In this document: piece after piece, positions 33,303-45,299 of the stretch
How the letters are laid out: the number at the start of each line of letters is the position of its first letter
How positions within the stretch are numbered: position 1 is the first letter of the stretch
Source: Tipula vernalis
Taxonomy: Eukaryota; Arthropoda; Insecta; Diptera; Tipulidae
DNA: 64,000 nucleotides
Direction: 5' to 3'
Assembly: GCA_958295665.1 (NCBI GenBank)
Contig: OY282560.1
Span: 44,330,333-44,394,332 of the forward strand
Position numbers and translations under genes: made by a program
The notes under the pieces: generated by a model
Databases searched by the model: none
What the model was told of the DNA's origin: nothing
What the model saw: only the letters and a program-made list of their open reading frames with translations

Positions 33303-35803
33303 CTGTAGATATACTCTGAGCGAGTGTTACTTTGAAGCTTCTCTGGTGGGAGGAAGAGTGACCATGTCTGATTTGAGCTTCGTTGACGCCTTCAAAAACG
33401 CCGAGTACCTATGTTTGTTCAGGTTGCCTTGATGTGCAGGCGCTTTGTATACAGCCAAAAAAAGCTTCTCGCCAGCCTGTTCAATATCCTCAGGTGATCT
33501 GTGAAAATTGCTAAAATGTCTTGAGTGAGGGCAGGGTTTTCTGTGAAATGCTTAGCGATTCCTACTTTACTCTTTCCATGTATCTCCGAGGTGGTGTCGC
33601 ATCCGGAGAAGCTAAGAAGAAGGAGAATCGTTTTGGAAATTGGAAGCTGTTGAAGTTGTCGCACTGAGAGCAATTTCGTCTCCACATTCCCACGGCCTGA
33701 CTTCATGAAGTACATATTGATAGATGGTGGTGCCAATCCCATGAGGAGAACTATCAAGTCTACATCCTCCGCAACTATTGCTACAGTTGGATGTACAGCA
33801 GCTTTATTCAACCCACACCTCACAATAGTGCTGTCAGCATCCCCAGTAGCAACAGCTGTTTCTATCCCGGATGCTGCCATTTTCTCATTGAGCAAGTGAA
33901 TCAGCTTTGTTTTGTTTCTTTCATTAGCAAGAAAATGCTCTTGTTGAACTGTGATAGTCGTGATTCATAAAAGTTGATGTCAACAGAAGTTTTTGTGAGC
34001 GCTCTTCGCTTCTGCTCTGCTCGTTTGGTGCTATTGTCATCACCATATCCATCAAAAACCACCGAACAATTTTTACCGTAATGTTTATATACGTAGGCAA
34101 TGTACTGATGGCAAATTGATAATATGTTGGAAGACTGATTCCATTTCATTCGATGGAGTAGGAAACCACCGTCTACCACAATGAAGCTGTAGGTGAGATC
34201 CACAATTGCGTTGTCCTCTACAGGCAAAACCATCATAGAGTGATGATTTTTCCCCTTTTCGCATTCCGCCCACGCTAAACAGGGCCAGGGGGTATGGAGT
34301 TAATTCATATGTCAAAAGCTCTTCTACATCTTTATCGTCCTTTTTTGATATAACAATTCTTTGGAAAATTGTCAGAGGGTTAGTTGTAACTTTATCACCA
34401 TTGATTTTACTGGTGCTGCTCATATTGGCTAGTGACAAGACCAAATTCTTTTTAGATTGCTTCATATCACCAAATTTACTGCCGATAAAACTTTACATAG
34501 TTTTAGTTCCAATATCCATGGCTTGGTGGCAGTTTATTTTAGAATTTCCCACGATACCTGCTGACAGTGACATCAGTGAATCAAACTTTGAAAAAGGGGG
34601 TGATCATTGAACCATTCGTATATTTTACCTCGATCTCGTGAATATCTCGTTTGCCGTGATACCCGGATATCAACGTGCTGCTCTCCAGTTCCAAAGACCA
34701 CTTCAGCAAACTCCTCCAATGACGAACATATGGCGGTGACTCCCGGTGATCCATAAACCCATTTGGTGAGTACAGAATCAGTAATTCCTTTTCCTCGCGT
34801 TAGGCCACCTGAACTTTTCATGGAGCGCATAAGAGTTTGTTCTATGACCATATCCGACCAATTACCTGTCCAAGGTATACCTGTGCGATTATTACTGAAG
34901 TACCCCTTATCTGCAAACTCCTTGTACGCCCGTCCCAAATACCACGAAGCTCAGAATCGATGAACTTCTTCATCAGGATAACCATGTTGAAGCATTGAAC
35001 CCACAAAGCAGCGGTAGGGCCATTATCCTTGAGGGATTTCAGATGATTCTGAAATTTCGTCAAAGCTGATACCAAGGAAGCATTCTCTTCAATTTTGTCC
35101 GGAGTAAATTTCTCCATGTTGGTTAGCATAGTCAAGATCACTCTCTCTTCTCTTCCTCTGAAACATTGACTCCTTCTAGAACAATTTGGCATAAAACTAG
35201 CTGAACAAGCAAATGTCCTCGAACAGCTCGGCTGTACACGTTAACATCTTGTTAACAGAATTAGCAGCGAATACTTGGCATAGTACATCTTTCATTCCAG
35301 ATTCAGCCATTGTGTGACTAATGCACCCCATGAAGGACATTAGGGTGTGAAACCCACCAAGTCTTACAACAATGTTCCAAACGCGATTTCTTTAGCCTTT
35401 AGGTATAAAGGCTGGTCGAATGTTACGAAGCAAACTGTGGCCCCTATCTCTTGACTATTTTTTAAAGCATACTGTAACGCTGTATGTACTGTGCTGTACT
35501 TGTTAGGTGGTGCATTGATTAATGGAAGAAAGGTTACCGAAGTTTTCTCTTTGTTAATGACTTTACTCACCAATTGCATGAAACCCTTCCATTCTGGAAC
35601 GGTTGGAACCTCTGCAGTAGGGACAACCTCCTGAAGCCACTTACCACTCATCCACAGGAAATCTTGAACAGTGGGTGTGAATATGTCACAGGGGATGGGC
35701 ATCAACACGCTCGAGTCTTCGATAGTAATTTGCTGCAATGCGTTGGTTCCGCTTCCCTCAAAGGCTTGCAGCTCCAGAACTCCCAGCTGGCCCACTTCTT
35801 CCT

Positions 35804-35816
35804 GGGGGGGGGGGGG
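35804..35816. repeat. (G)13 homopolymer
   Basis: Thirteen Gs in the Academ-like pseudogene, read as a Pro run on the minus strand; a likely site of length variation. Confidence 0.85.
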
Positions 35817-36774
35817 ACATATTTCAGTCTTTCCATTTTGTGGATGTAAGGAAAGCGTGGGTTGGTGTAACACATTTGATTCCTTCCTTGCTGTGAACGG
35901 TATTCCAGCCACCGAGAGTGGATACATTGAAGTCTGCATTATCAAAGATGTACTGACAAAATGTGTCACTTGGTATAGGCTCTTGCGGGTGGTGGATGGT
36001 GGAGAGCTCCAGCTGCTGAACGTCGTAGTAAGAGGCACTCAATCCCAACTTCAATAGTAGGGGCACCAAGTTCTTTGATCCGAATTTTCTGTATATGAAC
36101 AGAGCGATGCTGGTCAGAATTGGGGATATAAAACATCGAGGGCGAACAGCAGCAATAAGAGCATGAGCAATAGTTGTCATCTTTTACCCCACTGCCTCTT
36201 TTGACCTTTTTTTCCTTGCAATGCAGTCCATGAAGACTCTAAGAGATTTAGGTATTAATTGTGCAGCCTCACTGCAGAAGCTAGATGAAGAGGGATAGGC
36301 CCTGTTGTCGTAAGCCATGGATTCAATGTCTTCCAAGATAATCTCAGCAGCTTTTTGTACAATCCTATCACGTTCTCTTTGTTCATCTTTACACCTTGAA
36401 GTGTACCATGAGTCGCTCAAGATTTTATTACTAAAACTACGAAAGGAGACGACAGCTTGTCTGGTGCGAATAGTACTGAAAAATTTGGTCCCCATATTTT
36501 TCCCTCATTCTCTCCTTAATGGTCTTCACATGCGGTGGTTTCCCTGCAATAACCTGTTCCAACGACTCGTTCATAGAGTATTGGCAATTATCAGTCCTTT
36601 CAATATAATCATATATTTCTTCCACTGATTCTGAAATCCTTCATCTTGTGGACATCCAGCTTTTCTTTTTGAAGGTACAGAGGTTAACATGAATCTTTTG
36701 TAACAATCTTCGTGATATATTGCATCTCTAATAAACCTAAGTACGATAGGTGCCCTGCTAAAGATTGGAGATGT

Positions 36775-38452
36775 TTTTTTATGTGGTTTACAAGGTCATA
36801 CATCTCGTGTTTGGCAGTCTACGAAGTCATAGCTCATACGCAAAATTAAAGCATGTTGGTCAGTCTAGCCTTTCAAGAGAACATGGTGATGAAAAGGAAC
36901 ACGCATACATGCAAAATATTTTAAACATATCATCTTCAAAATATTGGATCAATGGGTATCGAGCAACCACTATATCTAAATGTAATCATAGGACGGTTAA
37001 AATGGAAGTGGATACCGGGTCGACATCTAGAGCCTTGTTGAGTTCATCTTTAAATGGTTACCGGAGATTCAGTGGAAGTTATGGGCAAAATAGAAATACA
37101 ATTACCAGTGACGCAGTTCTGGAAGTGCTAATAATTAACACAAGCAGGCCGTTTATTCCACTTATTGGTCGCAAATTCTGGTGGGTTAAGTCAAGTTTTG
37201 GTAAAGAATCATGAAAACGATTTAGTTGTATTTAAAAATGTACCGCTTAGTAATTTATTAAATCAGTCTCAAGTAAACCTATTTCAATGTTTATTAGTAC
37301 ATAAGTTCATCGATAGTCCTTCAAAATGATCAAAGTTGACCAAAGTAGATGCCTAACGTCAATGCCCTTGTCGATATATTAAAATCGAAATTCCAGAATA
37401 TTTTCGAAATAGATGGGACAAGTTGTATTACAGATTTCGTTGCTAAAGTATACGAAGTCCTTTTTGCTAAAAAGGATAAAATCCATAAAGAAATTAACCG
37501 ATTAATGGGGTTAATGAAATAATAAGTCATGTCTGGACTAATAAGCTATGTATAGCCAATGGGCCAGCTCTATAGTTTGTGTCCCAAAAAAAAAACGGAG
37601 AGGTCCGTATTTGTTGTGATTTTAGAGTGCTGGTTAATAATGTTCTCAAATGGAGAATATTTTTGCAAAATTGGCAGGATTAAAAATTGTTTGTGTGCTA
37701 GAGCTCTGTGGGGCATATCAACAAGTAAAAGTTTCAGAGAAATCAAAAAAGTTTTTAACTATTAATATCGAATGCTAAAAAATCTTCCAGATGTATTATG
37801 TTATCTTGATGATGTGTTAACCGGAGCACCTGATTTTTATTCTTGTGCTAAAATGTTAGAAAAATTTTGTTTATATCTTTCAGATTTCAATGTAAAAATA
37901 AATCCAGATAAGTGTGTCTATTTTAGAAAATCTGTGGCATATTTGGGTCACGTACTATCTGAAAAGGTGCGTTCAGTCCAAATCCTGACAAAATTAAACT
38001 CATACAAGCCGATCCAGAACCACAAAATATAACACAACTAAAATCTTATCTTTGTCTTGTAAGTTTTTATTCACGTTTTATTCCTAATACTCGTATGTCA
38101 TCCGAATTGAAAATCTTGTATGATTTAACGAAGAAGGAAAATGGATTTTTTTGGACAGATGAATGTTCGAAAATTTTTGAAAAAAGCAAAATACTTGTAA
38201 CATCAAATTAAGTACTAACCTTTTATGGTCCTTATAAATCAATAATCTTGACTTGTGATGCCAAGCCCTTATGGCGTTCCACACTAAGTTCAGAAGAACA
38301 AAAATATGCACAAAACCAACGAGAAGCATTGGCAATAGTTTTTGCTGTGAACCGTTTTCATAAATATTTGTACGGAAAAAAATTTACGCTGGTACGCACG
38401 GATCACTAAGTGCTAAGAGAAATTTTTAATCCTTCTAAGGGACTACGAAGAC
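36775..38452 (+). mobile_element. Ty3/Gypsy retrotransposon fragment 1
   Basis: Plus-strand remnant with gag zinc knuckle (FLCGLQGHTSRVW, 36770-36815), protease (KMEVDTGSTSRALL, about 37000), RT pieces (IVCVPKKKNGEVRICCDFRV in mixed frames at 37575-37625; LPDVLCYLDDVLTGA at 37784-37830 with the YLDD box) and RNase H (KYLYGKKFTLVRTDH, about 38360-38410). It is cut at 38452, where an LTR of another element begins in the opposite direction. Integrase and both LTRs are missing. Confidence 0.85.
37770..38452 (+). pseudogene. Gypsy RT end and RNase H (fragment 1)
   Basis: RT motif C reads LCYLDDVL, then INPDKCVYFRKSVAYLGHVL. Beyond a frameshift comes FYSRFIPNTRMSSELKILYD, then EEQKYAQNQREALAIVFAVN and NRFHKYLYGKKFTLVRTDH (RNase H). 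Stops occur at about 38209 and 38407. It is clearly a pseudogene. Confidence 0.85.
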
Positions 38453-38579
38453 TTTTCCAGTTAGAATAGCGTAGAAACATTTAGAACAATTTTTATCATG
38501 GAAAATTCCATTTTAGTACAGTCAAACATTGAGCTATAAATTTAACTTATTCTATTACACACTAGGTGTCACCGTTACA
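38453..38579 (-). repeat. 3' LTR of family A, truncated
   Basis: Begins TGTAACGGTGACACCTAG on the minus strand and follows the other copies for 127 bp, then breaks off into the Gypsy fragment. Confidence 0.85.
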
Positions 38580-39560
<981 letters not shown>

Positions 39561-39631
39561 TGTTACGCTTTTTTGCCTTGTCAATCAAGGCTTGAATCAC
39601 TGGATTGTGAATAAAACAAAATCATTACAGC

Positions 39632-41822
39632 TACTGATGTAAACGGTAATATTCTCGGTGGTAATAATACCGGTAAAATAGGTAATTTTAGGTAATATTA
39701 CCGAAAGTGGTGTTACCGTGGTAATATTGGTAACATAAATTAAAAATGTGTTTTCCAAACAACTCAACTAGTCTTAATGCAAAAGGTGCTGTGACACCAC
39801 TGCATTATACTTCCTTATGTACTATTAAACTATTACACCAAATTTTTGCTGTAAAATATAATGATCTACACCTTTTTCCTGTTTCATTGGCATATTCATT
39901 TGGCAAATATGTAATAGAGCTAGAATCTGACTTTGAATATGATTCATCGCTGTGTCTGGAAAAAAACCATTTTAACTAGAAAAGTGGCTGCAACGTCATA
40001 GTCGATGAAAAGCTCTAGTATGCTGGAATTTTGTTGAGAACATGAGACCAAAGTAGTATCAGATGGTCGATGAGCTATTACTCGAGCAATTTTCGTTGCT
40101 GGTGCTCCATTTGGCTCAACCACAAAGTCTCAACTTCCTTCGAGATACCAACTTTCCAATCAATTTTTGGGTCTTGAGTACCATCGCGTCGAAGGGTCAG
40201 TCTTACCAAAAATTGCCGGGACATACGCAGGGACTCCATAACAAATTATGCCATCAATACAATACACCCGAGGCCGTTTTCTATAAATTTACTCACTAAG
40301 GAAAATCGTCGACATTTGGCTTTTAAAGTTGCTTTTCGAGAAAGTTGAAGCGGTGTTAAAAGACGTCGAGATTTATAAATTTATTGCACTTATTACTGAT
40401 AATGGAACGCATAATAAAGCGTCCCGAAAAATGGTTAACAAAAGCTATCCCTATATTACCGAGTATGGTTGCATCTGCCATGGACTTAACTTGCTCATTG
40501 TCGATATCTTGAAGATTCAGTCTATCAACAGTTTGAAATTTTCAGTCAGTCATACGGATGGTTTCAGAAATAAAAAAAACTCACACATTTTACATGCTAA
40601 ATTCGAAGTACATTCATGGAGTACATCAGGTATGCCTTGAAGACGCTGGCTATCGAAGACGAAGTGAAGTCAGCTATGAAGGCATTTACGATTTCTTATT
40701 TGAAATTGTTCACCGTGTACTACATCCGATTGCTATATGACAACCTTTTTTTAAGAAGTTGCTGTTTTGTCTAAAATGGTGTACTGTTTTGTTAATATGA
40801 AACAAACTTTTGAACAAAATAAATGTGCCAGGAAAGAGTCGAGGAAAGAATTCGAGGAAATAATCTTTCGGAATCACAGAAACTTGAAGCGACTGAATTT
40901 ATTTTTAATGTCGCGGAACTTCACGCAAAATATAAGGACAAAAAATAGAAGGGAAACAAAATATACGAGTCTTTGGCGCATTACAATGTTCGAAGTGAAC
41001 TTTTTTCACGACTGTTTGTGGTTGCAAGTGAGCAGCTCTCTGATGAAATTTGTTCGGCGTTAGCATGTTCTACTTCATCCTTAAGTGCTTGGCGGTTGAT
41101 ATTTTAGTTTTATACACATAGTTCAACACGTGATTCATTGACTGTTGATCGTGCAGGAAAACTAACGTACATTTTGCACAACTTAAACCTGTCAAGTTCC
41201 AACGTAGGAAGTATGGATAACGAGGATGAAGTTATTCCTGCTGAATCAAATACAAATTATTATTAATGGATGAAGCTGCATAATCATATTCGCTTGGAGA
41301 AGAGGAGGATTTGGAGGAAAGTAAGAATAATTCGGTTATGAAAGATGTTGAGGGTGAGGATGATAAATGCATCAGCGATGATGAACCATACATTGATTAA
41401 AGAGTTTAATTGATCATAAACTCATATTTATGTAAAATTTCGTATTTAATGTAGGCGTTGAAAACGACGACCTTGCCGTCCTTCGACGTCTAACGATGAA
41501 CACCACGTCAAGGAAATTAACGATTTGGTGCTCAAAAATCGTCGATTGACAATTAGTGATCTTGTTGACATCACGAAAATTTTGCGCCATCTCACACTGC
41601 TTTGGTTGTACGTGACTATTTGGCCAAGAAACCGCTCCGCGGACATCTTTTAGCACTTTAACGTTCAATAGACTTTTACTAGTAAAATATTACTAGTGTT
41701 CTTTAGTACAAATTGGGATTAAAATATTGAATAAAAAGTGTGTTACCTATTTTACCCGTGTTACCGGTAATATTACCGGTAACACTACCAAATTTAAAAA
41801 TATCGGAAATTTTACAACAGTA
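39632..41822 (+). mobile_element. hAT transposon inserted in an LTR
   Basis: A 2.19-kb element with short inverted ends (TACTGATGTAAA left; TTTACAACAGTA right) and imperfect 8-bp flanks ATTACAGC / ATTACAAA (6 of 8), which fit a hAT target duplication. Removing it restores a continuous family A LTR. Both ends carry clusters of GGTAATATTACC-type palindromes. The centre encodes hAT transposase pieces on the plus strand. Confidence 0.88.
40329..41400 (+). pseudogene. hAT transposase remnant
   Basis: Plus-strand pieces. FIALITDNGTHNKASRKMVN and GCICHGLNLLIVDILK (40374-40524) match the hAT core around the catalytic Asp and the C-x-x-H motif. A middle helix-rich part follows in another frame (40790-40960). 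The C-terminal dimerisation end is STRDSLTVDRAGKLTYILHN (about 41130-41190), followed by an acidic tail to about 41400. Multiple frameshifts and stops. The start of the protein (zinc-finger BED part) is not seen. Confidence 0.8.
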
Positions 41823-42196
41823 ATTACAAAACAAATTTTTAACAATAATTCACAAAATCACTTTATTTCATTCTTTTAAACAATTTTACTGTACTTTTAT
41901 AATTTTTATTTCGCACTAAATCGCTTTATAAATTGTTAATTCCTTTTTAATATTCACGCTATCGCTTACCAAATACTAATAATTCTTTCAAGTATACACT
42001 ATCGCGTTCCAAATTCGAATAATCCAATTCGACTTCGTTCGCCTTTTTATATACACAAACCAAACTCATGGATTTTCCAGTTAGAATAGTATAGAAACAT
42101 TTAGAACAATTTTATCGTGGAAAATTTCATTTTAGTACAGTAAACTAGAGCTATTAATTGAACTTATTCCACTACACACTAGGTGTCACCGTTACA
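41823..42196 (-). repeat. 5' LTR of family A, main part
   Basis: Minus-strand LTR start TGTAACGGTGACACCTAG to the hAT insertion point. It contains a TATATAAAAAGGC promoter-like box near 42050. The rest of this LTR lies at 39561-39631 beyond the hAT element. Confidence 0.85.
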
Positions 42197-42234
42197 GTAT
42201 GTGTTCGTTAAGTACAGTAGCGCGTTCTAATTAT

Positions 42235-42551
42235 TGTGACGGTGACACCTAGATTGTAATAGAACAAGTTAAATCTATGTTTTACTGTACTTAAATGGAA
42301 TTTTCCATAATAAAATTGTTCTAAATGTTTCTACACTATTCTTACTGGAACAATCATCAGCTTTCCAGAAGTTTAGTTTGCGTATATAAAAAGGCAAACG
42401 ACATCAGTAAAATTTTTGGAATATTAAAATAAAGTCGTTTTGTGAATTATTATTGTAATAATTGTGTTTTAATAATTCTTGAGTTGAATTGATTTTGTTT
42501 TATTCACAATCCAGTGATACGAACTGTGATTGACAAGGCAAAAACGTAACA
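42235..42551 (+). repeat. solo LTR of family A, opposite strand
   Basis: Complete-ended LTR (TGTGACGGTGACACC ... CGTAACA) in plus orientation, 38 bp from the minus LTR, so the two lie head to head. It is shorter than the reconstructed minus LTR (317 against about 440 bp) because of a central deletion. No internal sequence follows. It has its own TATATAAAAAGGC box near 42382. Confidence 0.85.
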
Positions 42552-44320
42552 ATATCATTATGTACTAACACATATGTTGTTAATGTAAATTGTGATCAAC
42601 AAATATTGAGTCAGTCTTACTATAACATTTGAACCGACTTATCAATAATAAGCCGGATTTGATTCATTTGTGGTATATTAACACACGATTTTGCCATATA
42701 GAGAAGCTGTAGCACAGACATCGAATGTCTTCGATAAAAATTTTCTACAAAAATCTAAAGCATACGTCTCAACTCTGTACCGAAAAAGCATTTGAATGTC
42801 GACATATGAATTCCCGAGAATTGGCAACTTCAATCAAACAATTGCTTTGCTTTTCTGAAAGTTTTAATAATTTCATTTTATGTAGTATTCAAGGGAATCT
42901 GACTCTCAGAAATAATTGATTGATATTAAGGAAAAATTAGACTGGAATTTCATCATTTTCCAATTAATGTTTTACTTAATGTAGCGTTTTTCGTTTACTT
43001 GGCTGCATGTACATATGTGAGACCTATTGAAAAACGTTTTTCCAATACCTACTAAAGAAAATGTTAGAAAAAAATAATGTCGATTCTGTTCACAAATAAT
43101 GGAGGTTGAATAATTGTATTCAATGGATAAATGTCAAAGTTAGATTCAAAAAAATTTAATAAGGTAGGTAGAATCTGGGTCTCTATTACTGATTATGTAC
43201 CTAAGTGCTTTATTTTAATGATTTCTGTTTCTATTTGCCCACCACATAAATACACCATTCGTTATTTGCCTGTATGTTCTCTTCCACTAAATGCCCTATA
43301 TGAAGATTATTCCATTTATATATAGCAAATTCTAAGAAGATTAAGAAATTCGAATAATTTGCGTTCGCCAGAATTTCTTTTCATCAGTCTGCTGTAATTC
43401 CATTATTTTCGGTTTTTTTTTCTTTTTATTTTATTTCACTAAACACATCCAACACAAAAATGGTAAACTTACTGTGGGAAAATACATGTGTTAATAAAAA
43501 AAAAAAAATGTTTTTCCATTTCAGTTCTTAATTTTCAGTTAAAAAATGTAAAAAAACAAAAACAAGAAAATTGTGAAGGAAGACTGGGGAATTATTATAA
43601 AATACGAAAAATTATTTTTTTTTTTGGAAAACTATATTTTGGTTTGGTCGTTTTATACAAATTTTATTTCTTCCTATCTGCCTTCCTCTTTCTGGAGGAA
43701 AATGAAATATGGCATTTTAAGTTCAAAGTGGATTTTAGTTAAAGCGAACTGATTTTGGTTCTGCTGCTGCTGCTGCTATTTTTAAATAAATTATATTTTA
43801 ATTGTATCCAAAATTATAATCTATTTAAATTATTAATGCCTGAAAGATTTTTGGGTGATATTTTATCACCCACATCGCACGTGTATAGTTTAGTTCATAT
43901 ATCATAATATACATAATTGAAATTGGATAGGGTTGTAGTTTATTTTATGACAAGTTTGATATATTACGTCAAAAGTTACTAAGAAATTTGTTTAATTATC
44001 GTAATTTTTGTTGTGATATATGATTTATTACATAAATCAGTCTGTTAATTTGAATGACAATTAATTTGGATAAATATTAAATCATTTTTGGGAAAAAAAG
44101 TTTTTTTAATAACTTTAGTTTTTAGATTAGATTATTTCTAAGAAGGTGTTTAATTAATTAATGTTGTATATGTATATAAATGTTATTGTTGGTTTTTAAT
44201 AGGGAACCACTAACCTTCTCGTGAAATTATCAACACACGCAAAAAATAACACGGCCTTTTTAAATAAAAAAAAATTCAATTTAATTTGTATGCTCAAAAA
44301 ATGACATACTATATTGATTG
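42552..44320. other. AT-rich sequence, no recognised gene
   Basis: Small open frames (42725-42919, 43131-43325, 43488-43742) lack motifs, and two are of biased composition. A (CTG)n run lies at 43761-43777. Confidence 0.5.
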
Positions 44321-44324
44321 TTGA

Positions 44325-44530
44325 TTGATTGATTATGAGTGTACGGCCAAGCATATAGCAGGATCTCTCGGACTCCCGGGCCCACACCGAACACCCGTAC
44401 ACATATAATAAAACCGAAGGATTGGATAGGATTATTAATTGGGACAGACTCGACCCGGTTACAGACACCTTGCGATCGATAGTTAGTAAATTATTAGTAC
44501 AATATATAGTAAATTGGTTAGCACAACACA
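44325..44530 (-). mobile_element. 3' tail of an OTU-type retrotransposon relative
   Basis: Matches the 3' end of the element at 15228-15420 in the same orientation (shared: GGATTGGATAGGATTATTA, CGACCCGGTTACAGACACCTTG, and GTACGGCCAAGC against GTACGACCAAGC). It ends in (ATCA)n units at 44336-44318 on the minus strand, the same type of tail. Only the last 200 bp or so are recognisable. A diverged second block near 45060-45130 (GGGACAGATTCAACCCGTTTACAG) repeats part of it. Confidence 0.65.
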
Positions 44531-44539
44531 GCACAATCT

Positions 44540-45290
44540 AACTACATTATTAGATGATCATTTCTCTGGAATCCAGTGCCGGATACTCAGCACTCCCTAA
44601 ATCTAAAACAGGACTTAAAAATTATTAATGTTATAATTTCACCACTATCCGCTTTTCATTAATTTACCTGTTAAAATATTTAAGAAAAATTTAAAATAAC
44701 AACACTTATTTCCTTATTCCTGGTCCTTTTCTATCTAATCAATTAATTATTACGTACTGTAACAAGAATTAACATAAACCTTAAAACAATTTAAACATCT
44801 AATTCAACTTAAAAAAATCATCAATTTTATACCGATCCAGAAAAGGAAAATACATAATTATAGATTCAATTATTTTATAAAATTTATATAAAATGATTTA
44901 AATTATAATGTTACAGCACCACAACACCTAGACTTATCAATAATTCAATTAGGTACTATAAGTATATCAAGAATCAACAAATAAAATAAAAATAAAAATT
45001 CACAGGCAACTCTGAAAACTAAATTTAATTAATACAACACCATTTACACATCCCCAAACCTATGGATAAGATATGATTATTATTTGGGACAGATTCAACC
45101 CGTTTACAGTCTCATAATTAGATGCTCGTTCCTCTGTAATCCAATGTCAGAACTCAAGATTCTTTCAATCTAAATCAGGACATCAAAAATTATTATTATT
45201 ATTAATGATTTAATTTTACTAATCTTGTTGACGATAAACGATAAACAAAAATCAATATCTACGAAATTTATTACTTATATACTTCATAAA
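44540..45290. other. AT-rich sequence with a weak repeat of the retroelement tail
   Basis: Mostly unassignable. 45060-45200 is a diverged copy of 44400-44640 (GATTATTA...TTGGGACAGA, TGATCATTTCTCTGGAATCCAGTG against TGCTCGTTCCTCTGTAATCCAATG), so part of the stretch is an internal duplication. Confidence 0.5.
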
Positions 45291-45299
45291 ACTTCAACT

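Larger units (their letters stand above)
33000..36765 (-). pseudogene. multidomain PIN/XPG-like nuclease protein with Cys-rich tail
   Basis: About 1,200 codons on the minus strand in at least eight frame-shifted pieces. In order: a Cys/His N-terminal block (RDAIYHEDCYKRF, 36720-36680); a central part with FDNADFNVSTLGGWNTVHS (about 35950-35885); GPTAALWVQCFNMVILMKKF with IEQTLMRSMKSSGGLTRGKG (35020-34780); a nuclease-like part with YSFIVVDGGFLLHRMKW, SVVFDGYGDD, GDADSTIV and IVAEDVDLIVLLMG, acidic residues placed as in PIN/XPG folds; LSFSGCDTTSEIHGKSKVGI (33640-33570); and a tail with LPPTREASK-HSLRVYLQ, an intron, VQQWLGNP and a Cys-rich end (FCRRTTGCGVRCG). Frameshifts and stops rule out a product. 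Likely a transposase; a domesticated gene is less likely given the decay. Confidence 0.75.
32740..36770 (-). mobile_element. Academ-like DNA transposon remnant (tentative)
   Basis: Minus-strand unit made of one multidomain coding remnant (36765-33000) and an AT-rich 3' flank. It has the features reported for Academ-type transposons: a very long transposase with an XPG/FEN-like nuclease region and a Cys-rich DNA-binding tail. The upstream end is cut at about 36770, where a Gypsy fragment begins, so the 5' terminal repeat is lost and the assignment cannot be tested by terminal repeats. The same protein family is multicopy in many animal genomes, as I recall it. Confidence 0.5.

Noticed and set aside
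35574..36057. Plus-strand frames opposite the Academ-like gene
   Set aside because: They run through the G13 tract and oppose a frame with strong family motifs.
42725..42919. 64-codon open frame with ATG
   Set aside because: Composition is not bad, but there is no signal peptide, known motif or paralogue in the window; too weak to call.
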